Shown in pieces: positions 16,712-24,809 of a DNA stretch of 44,938 nucleotides; the first letter of the stretch is position 1, and every line of letters begins with the position of its first letter. The notes under the pieces were generated by a model, which was not told the DNA's origin, ran no database searches, and was given only the letters and a program-made list of their open reading frames with translations. Source of the DNA: JBOHRE01 sp050732635 (GTDB lineage: Bacteria; Gemmatimonadota; Gemmatimonadetes; Longimicrobiales; RSA9); the NCBI GenBank assembly GCA_050732635.1, contig JBOHRE010000018.1:1-44938 (forward strand), read 5' to 3'. Position numbers and translations under genes: made by a program.

Positions 16712-18247
16712 ATGCTGCTCAATGATCTCGTGGCCGTGTCGCGGACGGTGGCGGCGACTCGGTCACGGCTCGCCAAGATCGGCGCTCTCGCCGATGCGTT
16801 GCGCCGTGCGGGTCCGGCCGAGGCGCCACTGGCCGTGGCCTATCTCAGCGGCCAGCCGCGCCAGGGGCGAATCGGGATTGGCCCCGCAGCGGTGCGGCAG
16901 GCATGGCCGGAGAGCGCGGCGCTCTCGCCGGCGCTGACCCTGCGTGACGTCGACTCGACGCTCGCGCAGATCGCCTCGGCCCGTGGCGCCGGTGCCGCGC
17001 GAGAGCGAATCGCGCTGTTGCGCGAGCTGCTGGCGCGGGCGACGTCGCCCGAGCAGGACTTTCTGGCCGGCCTGATCTTCGGCGAGCTCCGCCAGGGCGC
17101 GCTGGAGGGCGTGATGATCGACGCGATTGCGCGGGCGGCGGAGGTAACGGTACCCGAGGTGCGACGCGCGCTCATGCTCAGCGGCGATGCCAGCGCGGTT
17201 GCCGCCGCGGCGCTACGCGACGGCACGCCTGCGTTGCGCAGCTTCCGCCTGCGGCTGTTCACGCCGATCCAGCCGATGCTCGCGCAGACGGCGGAGGATC
17301 CTGACGCGGCGCTCCTGCGCTTTGGACGCGCCGCACTCGACTTCAAGCTCGATGGTGCTCGGGTACAGATTCACAAGCTGGGCGACGAGGTGCGCGTCTA
17401 TTCACGTCGGCTCAACGAGGTCACGGCCTCGGTGCCGGAGCTGGTCGCCGCCGTGCGCGGACTCGAGCCCCGCGAGCTCGTGCTGGACGGCGAAGCCATC
17501 GTACTGCGAGCGGACGGCAGGCCGCAGCCGTTCCAGGTCACAATGCGGCGATTCGGTCGCAAGCTGGAGTTGCAGCGGATGCAACAGGAACTGCCGCTGA
17601 CGCCGGTGTTCTTCGACTGCCTGCACGTCGCTGGCGAGACGCTGATCGACGCGCCTGCCAAGCAGCGCTTCGCTGCGCTCGAGGCGGTCGTGCCGCTGGA
17701 ACGACGGGTGCCGCGGCTGTTCACGGCGGATGTCACGGCGGCGCGCGACTTCCTGATCCGGGCTCGCGAGGCAGGGCATGAAGGGCTGGTGGCGAAAGCG
17801 CTGGAAACGCCGTACGAAGCCGGGCGGCGCGGCAGCGGCTGGCTCAAGCTGAAGGCGACCGATACGCTCGACCTGGTCGTGCTCGCCGCCGAGTGGGGAC
17901 ATGGCCGGCGGCAGGGCTGGCTGAGCAACCTTCACCTCGGTGCGCGCGATCCGGAGGACGACACGTTCGTCATGCTCGGGAAAACCTTCAAGGGGCTGAC
18001 GGATGCTGTGCTCGAGTGGCAGACGCGCGAGCTGCTGGCGCGCGAGATCGGGCGCGAGGACAATGTCGTACACGTGCGGCCGGAGCTCGTCGTGGAGGTT
18101 GCGTTCGAGGGGGTGCAGGCGAGCCCTCGGTATTCGGGTGGGTTGGCGTTGCGCTTCGCACGCGTGCGGCGGTATCGGTTGGATAAGGGCGCCCGGGAAG
18201 CGGATACGGTGCAGCGCGTGAGAGGGATCTTTGAGCGAGTGCAGTGA
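16712..18247 (+). CDS. ATP-dependent DNA ligase
   Basis: This 511-residue enzyme has an N-terminal DNA-binding domain (~1-190), a nucleotidyltransferase domain with the adenylated lysine K212 in DFKLDGARVQIHK (motif I), LDGEAIV (motif III), GHEGLVAKALETPYEAGRRGSGWLKLK (motifs IV-V), and a C-terminal OB domain. The layout and length resemble the ~500-residue LigB-type ligases of Actinobacteria and Archaea-like ligases, not LigD: there is no polymerase or nuclease domain. It seals nicks using ATP. It might serve repair, including end joining with the Ku proteins 20 kb downstream, but that link is inferred. ATG at 16712; the gene stands 51 bases after the iron operon and could be co-transcribed with it. 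Confidence 0.93.
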   Translation: MLLNDLVAVSRTVAATRSRLAKIGALADALRRAGPAEAPLAVAYLSGQPRQGRIGIGPAAVRQAWPESAALSPALTLRDVDSTLAQIASARGAGAARERIALLRELLARATSPEQDFLAGLIFGELRQGALEGVMIDAIARAAEVTVPEVRRALMLSGDASAVAAAALRDGTPALRSFRLRLFTPIQPMLAQTAEDPDAALLRFGRAALDFKLDGARVQIHKLGDEVRVYSRRLNEVTASVPELVAAVRGLEPRELVLDGEAIVLRADGRPQPFQVTMRRFGRKLELQRMQQELPLTPVFFDCLHVAGETLIDAPAKQRFAALEAVVPLERRVPRLFTADVTAARDFLIRAREAGHEGLVAKALETPYEAGRRGSGWLKLKATDTLDLVVLAAEWGHGRRQGWLSNLHLGARDPEDDTFVMLGKTFKGLTDAVLEWQTRELLAREIGREDNVVHVRPELVVEVAFEGVQASPRYSGGLALRFARVRRYRLDKGAREADTVQRVRGIFERVQ

Positions 18248-18255
18248 CAGAGGGA

Positions 18256-18317
18256 GTGTAAGGGATGAGAGCAAGTGTGAGTGTAGAGTGTAAGGGGAAA
18301 GTGTAAGTGTAAGGGGG
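18256..18317 (+). repeat. Short degenerate GTGTAAG repeat tract
   Basis: Between the ligase stop and the DUF411 start, GTGTAAG(G)n or close variants recur: full copies at 18256, 18288, 18301 and 18307, with partial GTGTGA and GTGTAG copies at 18275-18286. The tract is almost free of C on this strand, unlike the surrounding GC-rich genes. The last copy (GTGTAAGGGGG) lies close enough to the ATG at 18324 to act as the ribosome site. Confidence 0.6.
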
Positions 18318-18323
18318 ATTCTC

Positions 18324-18818
18324 ATGAGACGGGGCGTTGTGGGATTGGTCGGCGGCGCTGCTGCGGCTTTGGTGGCGGCGCTGGTGTGGTGGGGAGGTGG
18401 GGGAATGGTCGGGGCGGCGGGTGAGCCGGGTGCTCGTATGGCGGCCGGTCCGGCGATCACCGTGTACAAGTCAGCGACCTGCGGCTGCTGCAGGGACTGG
18501 GTCGGGCACCTCGAGCGTGACGGTTTTGTGGTGACCACGATCGACCTGGAGGCGCTGGAGGCCGTCAAGGAACGCTACGGTGTGCCCCGTTCACTGTGGA
18601 GCTGTCATACCGGGATCGTGGCCGGCAAGGTCATCGAGGGCCACGTTCCGGCCGACATCATCCGCAGCTTCCTAGCGGAACCCATGCCCGATGCAGACGG
18701 GCTGGCGGTTCCTGGGATGCCGATGGGCTCGCCGGGCATGGAGGGGCCGTACCGTGAGCGGTACGATGTGTTCGCGTTTCGCACCGACGGCGAAGCGCGG
18801 GTGTACGCGAGCCGCTGA
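18324..18818 (+). CDS. DUF411 metal-binding protein, exported
   Basis: This 164-residue protein has an N-terminal hydrophobic helix (~5-35) that is a signal peptide or membrane anchor, then a DUF411 domain (~44-130): ITVYKSATCGCCRDW with C53, C55 and C56, later SLWSCHTGIVAGKVIEGHVPADII. DUF411 proteins have a thioredoxin-like fold, are exported, and are often tied to copper or other metal resistance. The Cys cluster followed by a conserved Cys-His fits metal binding. The last ~35 residues, with five Met and repeated GMP/GSPGM, could add a methionine-rich copper site and resemble copper-binding tails. It stands alone after the GTGTAAG tract and is convergent with the propeller lipoprotein gene. 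Confidence 0.85.
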   Translation: MRRGVVGLVGGAAAALVAALVWWGGGGMVGAAGEPGARMAAGPAITVYKSATCGCCRDWVGHLERDGFVVTTIDLEALEAVKERYGVPRSLWSCHTGIVAGKVIEGHVPADIIRSFLAEPMPDADGLAVPGMPMGSPGMEGPYRERYDVFAFRTDGEARVYASR

Positions 18819-18868
18819 GGCGCGCCGCAGCGGCTCTGGTGCGACCTCTGCCCACCGGGAACGCCGAA

Positions 18869-18886
18869 CGCTGAGCCGGTTCAGCG
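18869..18886. terminator. Hairpin at a convergent gene end
   Basis: CGCTGA (18869-18874) pairs perfectly with TCAGCG (18881-18886) across a six-base loop, and it covers the stop codon of the minus-strand propeller gene. It lies 51 bases past the DUF411 stop. No T-run follows on either side, so a terminator role for both converging genes is only possible. Confidence 0.3.
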
Positions 18887-19780
18887 CCGCGGCAAGGTCC
18901 AGATGTCCACCCGGTCGAGCGCGATGAAGGGCACTGCCACCCGGTTACGTCGTGTGTCCACGCCGATGTCAGCGGGGCGGCCAGCCGTACGGATGATGCG
19001 CGTGCCGATGCCGTTTCGGACGAGGTGCAATGCGCTGTCGGCCTGGCTCGCGACGAGGATCGTGCTATCACCGAGCACCTCCACGCCATCGAGACGAGCG
19101 CCGGGCAGCACGGCTACCCATTCGCTGGTCATGCGACCCGGGCGCCAGCCCCGTAGCATGCGTTGCCCACCGAACGGCGCCACGACGAACCGCTCCTCTG
19201 CGGCGTCCCACGTGATGCCGTTGGGGCCGTCCAGCGTGCTGTCCTCGAGCGCGATCTCGGCCGCGCCGTCAGCGATTCGGTAGATCCGGTTGCGCCCGGT
19301 GTCGGTCACATACAGCGCGCCGTCGGGGCCGGGCGCGAGGTCATTGAGAAAGCCGGGCTCGAAGGCGGTGAAGTCGATCACGACGAGGGTCGTGCCGGTG
19401 CGCCGGTCGAAACCGCGCACGGCATCGACGTCGGCGACCCACAGGGTGTCGCCGGTGATCGCCATGCCACGAGGCGCGTGCAGCGTCACACCGGCGCGGC
19501 CGCCGCGTATGAACTGCAGCCGCTCGATGCTGCCATCCGGCCGCACGCGACTGATGAAGCCGTTGTTGTCGGCCTCGTCGCCGCTGCCATTGAAGTTCGC
19601 CACGAAGAACACGTCCTGGTCCGGATCGTAGCGCACGGCCTCGGGCTCGCTGAACCCGGAGACTGTCGACACGAGTTGCGGCGGGATCGGAGCCGGGTGC
19701 TGGGATCCGCCACAGCCGAGTGCGAGCGCGCCGCACACGCCGAGGGCACTACACACAGTCGCTTTCTGCACAGCCTTCAT
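18881..19780 (-). CDS. SMP-30/NHL-like β-propeller lipoprotein
   Basis: The 299-residue product has a lipoprotein signal (MKAVQKATVCSALGVCGALALGC) and a propeller of about six blades with repeated sugar-lactonase-like phrases: VRYDPDQDVFFVANFNG, LHAPRGMAITGDTLWVADVDAVRGFD, LNDLAPGPDGALYVTDTGRNRIYRI and DGPNGITWD. The NGIxW and DL motifs are those of SMP-30/gluconolactonase propellers, so a periplasmic lactonase or a binding role is possible; catalytic residues cannot be confirmed by eye. GGAGAA lies eight bases before the ATG at 19780, which rejects a longer in-frame start at 19921. It is divergent from the alcohol dehydrogenase gene with 271 bases between, in which I see only a 10-bp palindrome (CAACCGGTTG, 19904-19913). 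Confidence 0.85.
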   Translation of the reverse strand: MKAVQKATVCSALGVCGALALGCGGSQHPAPIPPQLVSTVSGFSEPEAVRYDPDQDVFFVANFNGSGDEADNNGFISRVRPDGSIERLQFIRGGRAGVTLHAPRGMAITGDTLWVADVDAVRGFDRRTGTTLVVIDFTAFEPGFLNDLAPGPDGALYVTDTGRNRIYRIADGAAEIALEDSTLDGPNGITWDAAEERFVVAPFGGQRMLRGWRPGRMTSEWVAVLPGARLDGVEVLGDSTILVASQADSALHLVRNGIGTRIIRTAGRPADIGVDTRRNRVAVPFIALDRVDIWTLPRR

Positions 19781-20051
19781 TCCGTCGGTTCTCCTGACGC
19801 GCCCTGGCGCTCGCTGTTCGCATGAAATCGCTGGGCCTTGCGCTGCTGGCCCGGTGCCGCTGGCTCGCACCGCGCCAAGTCTGCATACGAAAGAACGCCG
19901 GCACAACCGGTTGCGGATCACGGCCGGTCGGGCTTGACATTAGTCCCCGCTGGCGGCGAACGGTAGCGGGAGCATGATGTGCGCGGCGGCGGAGTCGGCT
20001 CGAGCGCCGTGACCGGAAGGCAAAGAGCCTGAGTCGGCAGAAGGAGGGCGA

Positions 20052-21032
20052 GTGAGGGCGCAGGTGTTCGAAGGTCGGCCGGGCGAGATCCGAGAGGTGA
20101 CACTGCCCGAGCCGCAGCCAGGGCCAGGACAGCTCCTGTTGCGAGTTCGCGCCTGCGGTGTGTGTCGGACCGACCTTCACATCGTCGATGGTGAGCTGGC
20201 CGCGCGTGGACTGCCCCGCGTTCCCGGTCACCAGATCGTGGGTGACGTGGTGGCCGCGGAGGGGGCAGAGCACTTTGCGGTCGGCGACCGAATCGGCGTG
20301 CCCTGGCTGGGCTGGACCTGCGGGCGCTGCGATCACTGCGTGAGCGGTCGCGAGAACCTGTGCGAGGCTGCACGCTTCACGGGCTACGACATTGACGGTG
20401 GCTTTGCAGAGATGGGGGTGGCGGACGCACGCTACTGCTTTCGGCTGCCGGACGGGTATGCCGACGATCAAGCGGCACCGCTGCTGTGCGCCGGACTGAT
20501 CGGCTACCGGGCACTGAGGCTCGCGGGTGAGGCGCGTCGGATCGGCTTCTACGGGTTCGGCGCCGCCGCGCACATTCTGGCCCAGGTCTGCCACTGGCAG
20601 GGACAGGACGTCTATGCGTTCACGCGCGCGGGTGACGCTGCCGGCCAGGCCTTCGCGCGCGAGCTCGGCGCCGTCTGGGCAGGCAGCGCGCAGGATCGGC
20701 CGCCGGAGCCGCTCGACGCGGCCATCCTGTTCGCGCCGGCGGGCGAGCTCGTGCCGGTGGCGCTCGGCGTCGTCCGCCGGGGCGGACGGGTGGATTGTGC
20801 CGGAATCCACATGAGCGACATCCCGGGCTTTCCGTACCAGCTGCTGTGGGGTGAGCGAAGCATTCAATCGGTCGCGAACCTGACACGAAGGGATGCGGAG
20901 GCGTTCCTCGGCTTGGCGCCGCGGATCCCCGTACGCACGCGAGTGCGGCGCTTCGCACTGGCGGAGGCGAGCTCGGCGCTCGCCGCGCTGCGTCAGGGCG
21001 CCATCGACGGTGCCGCGGTGCTGGTTCCATGA
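20052..21032 (+). CDS. Zinc-binding alcohol dehydrogenase
   Basis: This 326-residue medium-chain dehydrogenase has the catalytic zinc motif RACGVCRTDLH and GHQIVGDV, and a structural-zinc cysteine set in CGRCDHCVSGRENLCE. The nucleotide fold carries GFYGFGAAAHILAQ in place of the usual GxGxxG, so it is slightly altered in the dinucleotide loop. It would oxidise alcohols or reduce aldehydes with NAD(P). The overall sequence is like AdhA-type 'zinc-dependent alcohol dehydrogenase family' proteins. The GTG at 20052 follows a very strong AAGGAGG. The enzyme stands alone; the glycine-zipper gene starts 131 bases on. Confidence 0.9.
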   Translation: MRAQVFEGRPGEIREVTLPEPQPGPGQLLLRVRACGVCRTDLHIVDGELAARGLPRVPGHQIVGDVVAAEGAEHFAVGDRIGVPWLGWTCGRCDHCVSGRENLCEAARFTGYDIDGGFAEMGVADARYCFRLPDGYADDQAAPLLCAGLIGYRALRLAGEARRIGFYGFGAAAHILAQVCHWQGQDVYAFTRAGDAAGQAFARELGAVWAGSAQDRPPEPLDAAILFAPAGELVPVALGVVRRGGRVDCAGIHMSDIPGFPYQLLWGERSIQSVANLTRRDAEAFLGLAPRIPVRTRVRRFALAEASSALAALRQGAIDGAAVLVP

Positions 21033-21163
21033 CGCGCGCTGAGGGGGCGCCCAATCGGGCGCGTGGCACAGGACATCGCGAGAGCCGACGGCTTCCATGT
21101 CTGGAACGGGTTATGCGCTCTGCCGGGGTGCTACCAGGTGCCTCAACTGAGCTGGAGGAATGC

Positions 21164-21637
21164 ATGACAGATCACAGGCGCAATGACGACGCGCGCGACG
21201 AGAACCCGGGCGCGGGCGAGCAGACGGGTGAAGCCGTAGGTGGAATCGGCGGCACCCTGGCCGGCGCGGCAGTCGGATCGGCCGCGGGTCCGGTCGGCAC
21301 CGTCATCGGTGGCATTGCCGGCGCGCTCGGCGGCTGGTGGGCGGGCGAGAAGGCCGGACGCGCGCTCGAGGACTGGTCGGATGAGGATGAGGAGTATTAC
21401 CGGAGTCACTGGCGCTCGGATTCCCGGCCGGATCGACCCGATGCGTACGAGCAGGCGCGGGTCGGCTATATGGTCGGCCATGTCGCTTCCCGCAATCCGA
21501 CGTACCGGGAGCGGGACTGGAACCAGGTCGAGGGGGACATCCGGCGCGGCTGGCGTGGCGTCGACTACGACTATGACGTGATGCGGCCGTACGTTCGCCA
21601 CGGCTTCGAGCGAGGCGCCGGCCGGCGCGCCGAGTAG
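21164..21637 (+). CDS. Glycine-zipper protein with acidic C-terminal domain
   Basis: The 157-residue protein has a polar N-terminus, then a glycine zipper (~25-65; GGIGGTLAGAAVGSAAGPVG, GGIAGALGGWWAGEKAG) that could span or insert in a membrane. The C-terminal part is charged and tyrosine-rich: YYRSHW, then a helix pattern ARVGYMVGHVASRNPTYRERDW and VEGDIRRGW...VRHGFERG. This second half resembles the C-terminal region of stress-related glycine-zipper proteins that carry a Y-x-x-G-x-x-x-A...Y-R-x-R-x-W-x-x-V-E pattern. I infer an envelope stress role without proof. GGAGG lies five bases before the ATG at 21164. A hairpin follows 30 bases after the stop. Confidence 0.8.
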   Translation: MTDHRRNDDARDENPGAGEQTGEAVGGIGGTLAGAAVGSAAGPVGTVIGGIAGALGGWWAGEKAGRALEDWSDEDEEYYRSHWRSDSRPDRPDAYEQARVGYMVGHVASRNPTYRERDWNQVEGDIRRGWRGVDYDYDVMRPYVRHGFERGAGRRAE

Positions 21638-21666
21638 GCACCGCGGGCTTCACCTCGACTGCAGGG

Positions 21667-21700
21667 CGGCGCCGGACACGCAGCTTCGTGGCCGGCGCCG
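21667..21700 (+). terminator. Long two-part hairpin, probable terminator or RNA end
   Basis: CGGCGCCGG (21667-21675) pairs with CCGGCGCCG (21692-21700). Inside, after one mismatch, CACG pairs with CGTG around a six-base loop CAGCTT. The total is 13 pairs. It begins 30 bases after the glycine-zipper stop. The following bases (TTGCAC) are only weakly T-rich, so it may terminate poorly or simply protect the RNA end. Confidence 0.5.
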
Positions 21701-21807
21701 TTGCACTGTGGCGCGGGCGGCTGGCGTGGCCGCGTCGCCCGCGTTTACTTTCGCTTGCGCGCGTGCGGGTGGTGTACGCGCTCGACCTCCATCCAGCAGG
21801 AGCAGCG

Positions 21808-23130
21808 ATGAAGCTCGTCCCGGCTACCCTCGCGGCGCTGGCGGCGGCTGTGTTCGCCGCAGCCGCGCCGACGCAGGGACAGGATGCATCGTCTTTTGAC
21901 GCACGGATCGCCGCCGAAGTCGAGCGGCAGGCGCCGGAGATCATCGAGGTCCGTCATCGGATCCACCAGAATCCGGAGCTCGGCAATCGCGAGTACGAGA
22001 CCGCCGAGCTGGTGGCCGAGCGGCTGCGCCGCCTCGGCTTCGAGGAGATCCAGACGGGCGTCGCGCACACCGGCGTGGTGGCACTGCTGCGCGGCGGGCG
22101 CCCCGGCCCGGTCGTCGCGGTGCGTGCCGACATGGACGCGTTGCCGGTCACCGAGGATACGCCCTACCCGTTCAGGTCGACCAAGCGCACGGAGTATCTG
22201 GGGCAGGAGGTCGGCGTTTCGCACGCCTGTGGACATGACATTCACGTCGCGGTGCAGCTCGGCGTCGCGGCAGTGCTGGCCTCGCTGCGCGATGAGATTC
22301 CGGGCACGATCAAGTTCATCTTTCAGCCCGCTGAGGAAGGCCCGCCGCCGGGCGAGGAGGGCGGCGCGAATCTGATGGTGGCCGAGGGAGTGCTCGAGGA
22401 TCCACGGCCCAGCGCGATCTTCGGCCTGCACAGCTTCGCGGAGATGCCCGTCGGCAGGGTCGGCTACACGCCGGGCCCGGCGCTCGCGGCGGTCGACCAC
22501 TTCATCGCACGCATCATCGGCACGCAGGCGCATGGCGCGGCGCCGCATCTCGGCGTCGACCCGGTCGTGATGGCAGCACAGGCGGTCATGGCGCTGCAGA
22601 CGATCCGCTCGCGCAATCTCGACCCGCTCCAGCCGAGCGTCGTGACCGTCGGCCTGATCCGCGGCGGCACGCGCTTCAACATCATTCCTGGTGAGGTCGA
22701 GATCGAGGGCACCGTGCGCACCTACGATGAAGCGACGCGCGACGCCGTCGAGCGGCGCATGGGCGAGATCCTGGCCGGCATCACCGCGGCGGGCGGCGGC
22801 AGCTACGAGCTGCAGTACGATCGCGGCACACCGGCGACGATCAACGACACCGAGCTGACGCGGCGAATGGCGCCGACCCTGGCGCGCGTCGCCGGCGCAG
22901 AGCAGGTCGACGTGCTGGTCCCGACCATGGGTGGTGAGGACTTCGCCTACTTCGCCAACGAGGTGCCGGGCTTCTTTTTCCGCCTCGGCACGGTCGATCC
23001 GGAGCGGGGCTCGGGAGGCCATCACACGCCCGACTTCATGGCGGATGACGCGTCCATCCCGATCGGCATGCGGATCATGTCGGCGCTGTTGCTCGATTAC
23101 CTGAGCGCGCAGCGCGGGGCCACCGAGTGA
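21808..23130 (+). CDS. M20 family metallo-hydrolase (amidohydrolase), exported
   Basis: The 440-residue enzyme begins with a signal peptide (MKLVPATLAALAAAVFAAAAPTQGQ). The M20D catalytic domain follows: RHRIHQNPELGNREYETA, VAVRADMDALPV, HACGHDIHVAVQLG and FIFQPAEEGPPPGEEGGA, with a dimerisation insert (~210-320) and a closing GGEDFAYFANEVPGFFFRLG. These match hippurate hydrolase/IAA-amino-acid hydrolase-like amidases (AbgA, CarB-like), which release an acyl group from N-acyl amino acids using two metal ions. The signal peptide implies periplasmic action. AGGAG is six bases before the ATG at 21808. It ends in a GTGA overlap with the peptide-binding protein gene, suggesting hydrolysis is linked to peptide uptake. 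Confidence 0.92.
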   Translation: MKLVPATLAALAAAVFAAAAPTQGQDASSFDARIAAEVERQAPEIIEVRHRIHQNPELGNREYETAELVAERLRRLGFEEIQTGVAHTGVVALLRGGRPGPVVAVRADMDALPVTEDTPYPFRSTKRTEYLGQEVGVSHACGHDIHVAVQLGVAAVLASLRDEIPGTIKFIFQPAEEGPPPGEEGGANLMVAEGVLEDPRPSAIFGLHSFAEMPVGRVGYTPGPALAAVDHFIARIIGTQAHGAAPHLGVDPVVMAAQAVMALQTIRSRNLDPLQPSVVTVGLIRGGTRFNIIPGEVEIEGTVRTYDEATRDAVERRMGEILAGITAAGGGSYELQYDRGTPATINDTELTRRMAPTLARVAGAEQVDVLVPTMGGEDFAYFANEVPGFFFRLGTVDPERGSGGHHTPDFMADDASIPIGMRIMSALLLDYLSAQRGATE

Positions 23131-24809
23131 GGCTCGGCGACATGATCGAGCGACGTCGCCGCTCAGTTCTTGCCGCCGCGCTCGCCTTCGGCTGCGTCGC
23201 AGCGTGCGCGGAAGAGCCGGGCGAAGCGCGGGATGGCGCCCTCGAGCCACGATACGGCGGCACCCTGGTCGTCGCCGGACCGAGCGACCTCGACCACGCG
23301 AACTCGCTGGTGACCGCAGAGGCGTACACGCAGCAGATCAACCGCTTCGCGCTGTTCCTGCCGCTGGTCCGGTTTGCGCCGGACCTGTCACTCGAGCCCG
23401 CACTCGCCGAGTCATGGGAACTGAGCGGCGACACCGCTGTCGTGTTCCGGCTGCGTCGCGATGTGAGCTGGCACGATGGCGTGCCGACGACCGCCGAGGA
23501 CGTCGCCTTCACGTTCACCCGCGCCAAGGATCCGGCCACGGGCTTCCCGAACAGCGATTACTTCACGGCCTGGAACGCGGTCGAAGTGGTCGACTCCTTC
23601 ACGGTTCGCTTCCGCTTCGAGCCGCACTTCGAGCCCTTGGCTGCGCTACCGTTTCTGCCGATCATGCCGCGCCACAGGCTGGAATCGGTGCCACCCGCAG
23701 AGATGCGCCAGGCCCCGTTCAACAAGGCACCCGTCGGCAATGGCCCCTTCCGTTTCGTCGAATACCGGGCTAATGATCGCTGGATCTTCGAGGCAAACCC
23801 GGCGTTCCCGGAGGAGCTGGGCGGGCGACCCTACGTCGATCGGCTGGTCTGGCGCGTCGTCGTCGACCCCACGGCACAGGTGACGGAGATCCGCACCGGC
23901 CAGGTCGACCTGGTCATGACGCCCCGCGCCGACGATCTCGCCGCACTCGAGGCCGACCCCCAGGTCCGCACGATCGTCAGCCCCTCGCGCCAGTACGCAT
24001 TCATTGGCTGGAACCACCGCCATGAGCCGCTCGGTGATGCGCGCGTGCGGCGCGCGCTGAGCATGGCGATCGACCGGCAGGAGATCATCGACGCGCTGCG
24101 CGCCGGTCACGGCACCCTCGCCGCCGGCCCGGTCCCACCCCACCACTGGGCGCATGATGAGGCGACGGAGCCGCTGCCGTTCGATACCGCCGCGGCTCGC
24201 GGCCTGCTCGCGGAGGCCGGTTACTCCGACCGTACGGGTGACCGCACGCTCGAAGACGCCGCCGGCCGACCGCTTCGCCTGGTGCTACAGTTCCCGGCGG
24301 CGAGCGACTTCAATCGTGACATGGCCCAGATGATCCAGGCGGACCTCGCCGCCATCGGCGTACAGCTCGAGATCCGACCAACGGATTTCGCGACGCTGAT
24401 CCAGAACATCAGCCAGCCGGCGCGCAGCTTCGAGGCGGTGCTGATGGGGTGGGAGTCGGATTTTCGACTGAACGTGCGCGACCTGTTCCACTCGGACCAG
24501 GCGGGCACGGGACCCTTCGCGCTGGCCGGTTACCGCAATGCCGAGGTCGACGCGCTGCTCGAGGCAGCGGCCCGTGCCAGATCGCGCAATGAGGCGCGTT
24601 CGGCATGGCGTCGCTTCCAGCGCATCCTGCGCGATGAGCAGCCCTGGACCTTTCTGTACTATTATCCCGAATTCACGGCCGTGCGCGACCGCGTGCACGG
24701 CGTCGAGGTGGACCTGCGGGGGCGGCTGATCAGGCTGCCGCAGTGGTGGATTCAGGACGGTGCAGTGACAGCCGCGGCGCCGGATTCCTCGCCTGCTGTG
24801 GGTCGGTGA
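23127..24809 (+). CDS. ABC transporter peptide-binding lipoprotein (SBP family 5)
   Basis: This 560-residue binding protein has a lipoprotein signal ending GCVAAC and the family 5 (DppA/OppA-like) layout. It opens with YGGTLVVAGPSDLDHANSL, then LEPALAESWELSGD, FRLRRDVSWHDGVPTTAEDVAFTFTRAKD, and a C-terminal lobe beginning ARVRRALSMAIDRQEIIDALR. It would bind oligopeptides or similar solutes for import. The GTG at 23127 overlaps the M20 hydrolase stop (GTGA). An ATG at 23142 is an alternative start giving a more standard signal peptide. No permease or ATPase genes are near, so the transporter must be encoded elsewhere. Its last 80 bases overlap the convergent TPR-HD-GYP gene. Confidence 0.9.
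   Translation: MRLGDMIERRRRSVLAAALAFGCVAACAEEPGEARDGALEPRYGGTLVVAGPSDLDHANSLVTAEAYTQQINRFALFLPLVRFAPDLSLEPALAESWELSGDTAVVFRLRRDVSWHDGVPTTAEDVAFTFTRAKDPATGFPNSDYFTAWNAVEVVDSFTVRFRFEPHFEPLAALPFLPIMPRHRLESVPPAEMRQAPFNKAPVGNGPFRFVEYRANDRWIFEANPAFPEELGGRPYVDRLVWRVVVDPTAQVTEIRTGQVDLVMTPRADDLAALEADPQVRTIVSPSRQYAFIGWNHRHEPLGDARVRRALSMAIDRQEIIDALRAGHGTLAAGPVPPHHWAHDEATEPLPFDTAAARGLLAEAGYSDRTGDRTLEDAAGRPLRLVLQFPAASDFNRDMAQMIQADLAAIGVQLEIRPTDFATLIQNISQPARSFEAVLMGWESDFRLNVRDLFHSDQAGTGPFALAGYRNAEVDALLEAAARARSRNEARSAWRRFQRILRDEQPWTFLYYYPEFTAVRDRVHGVEVDLRGRLIRLPQWWIQDGAVTAAAPDSSPAVGR

Noticed and set aside
19934..19962. TTGACA-based promoter for the alcohol dehydrogenase
   Set aside because: The -35 is perfect, but the bases 16-18 further on (CGAACG and neighbours) do not resemble a -10.
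19749..21098. 449-codon minus-strand frame over the alcohol dehydrogenase gene
   Set aside because: It is a shadow of a clear zinc dehydrogenase with strong ribosome site; the product is low-complexity and basic.
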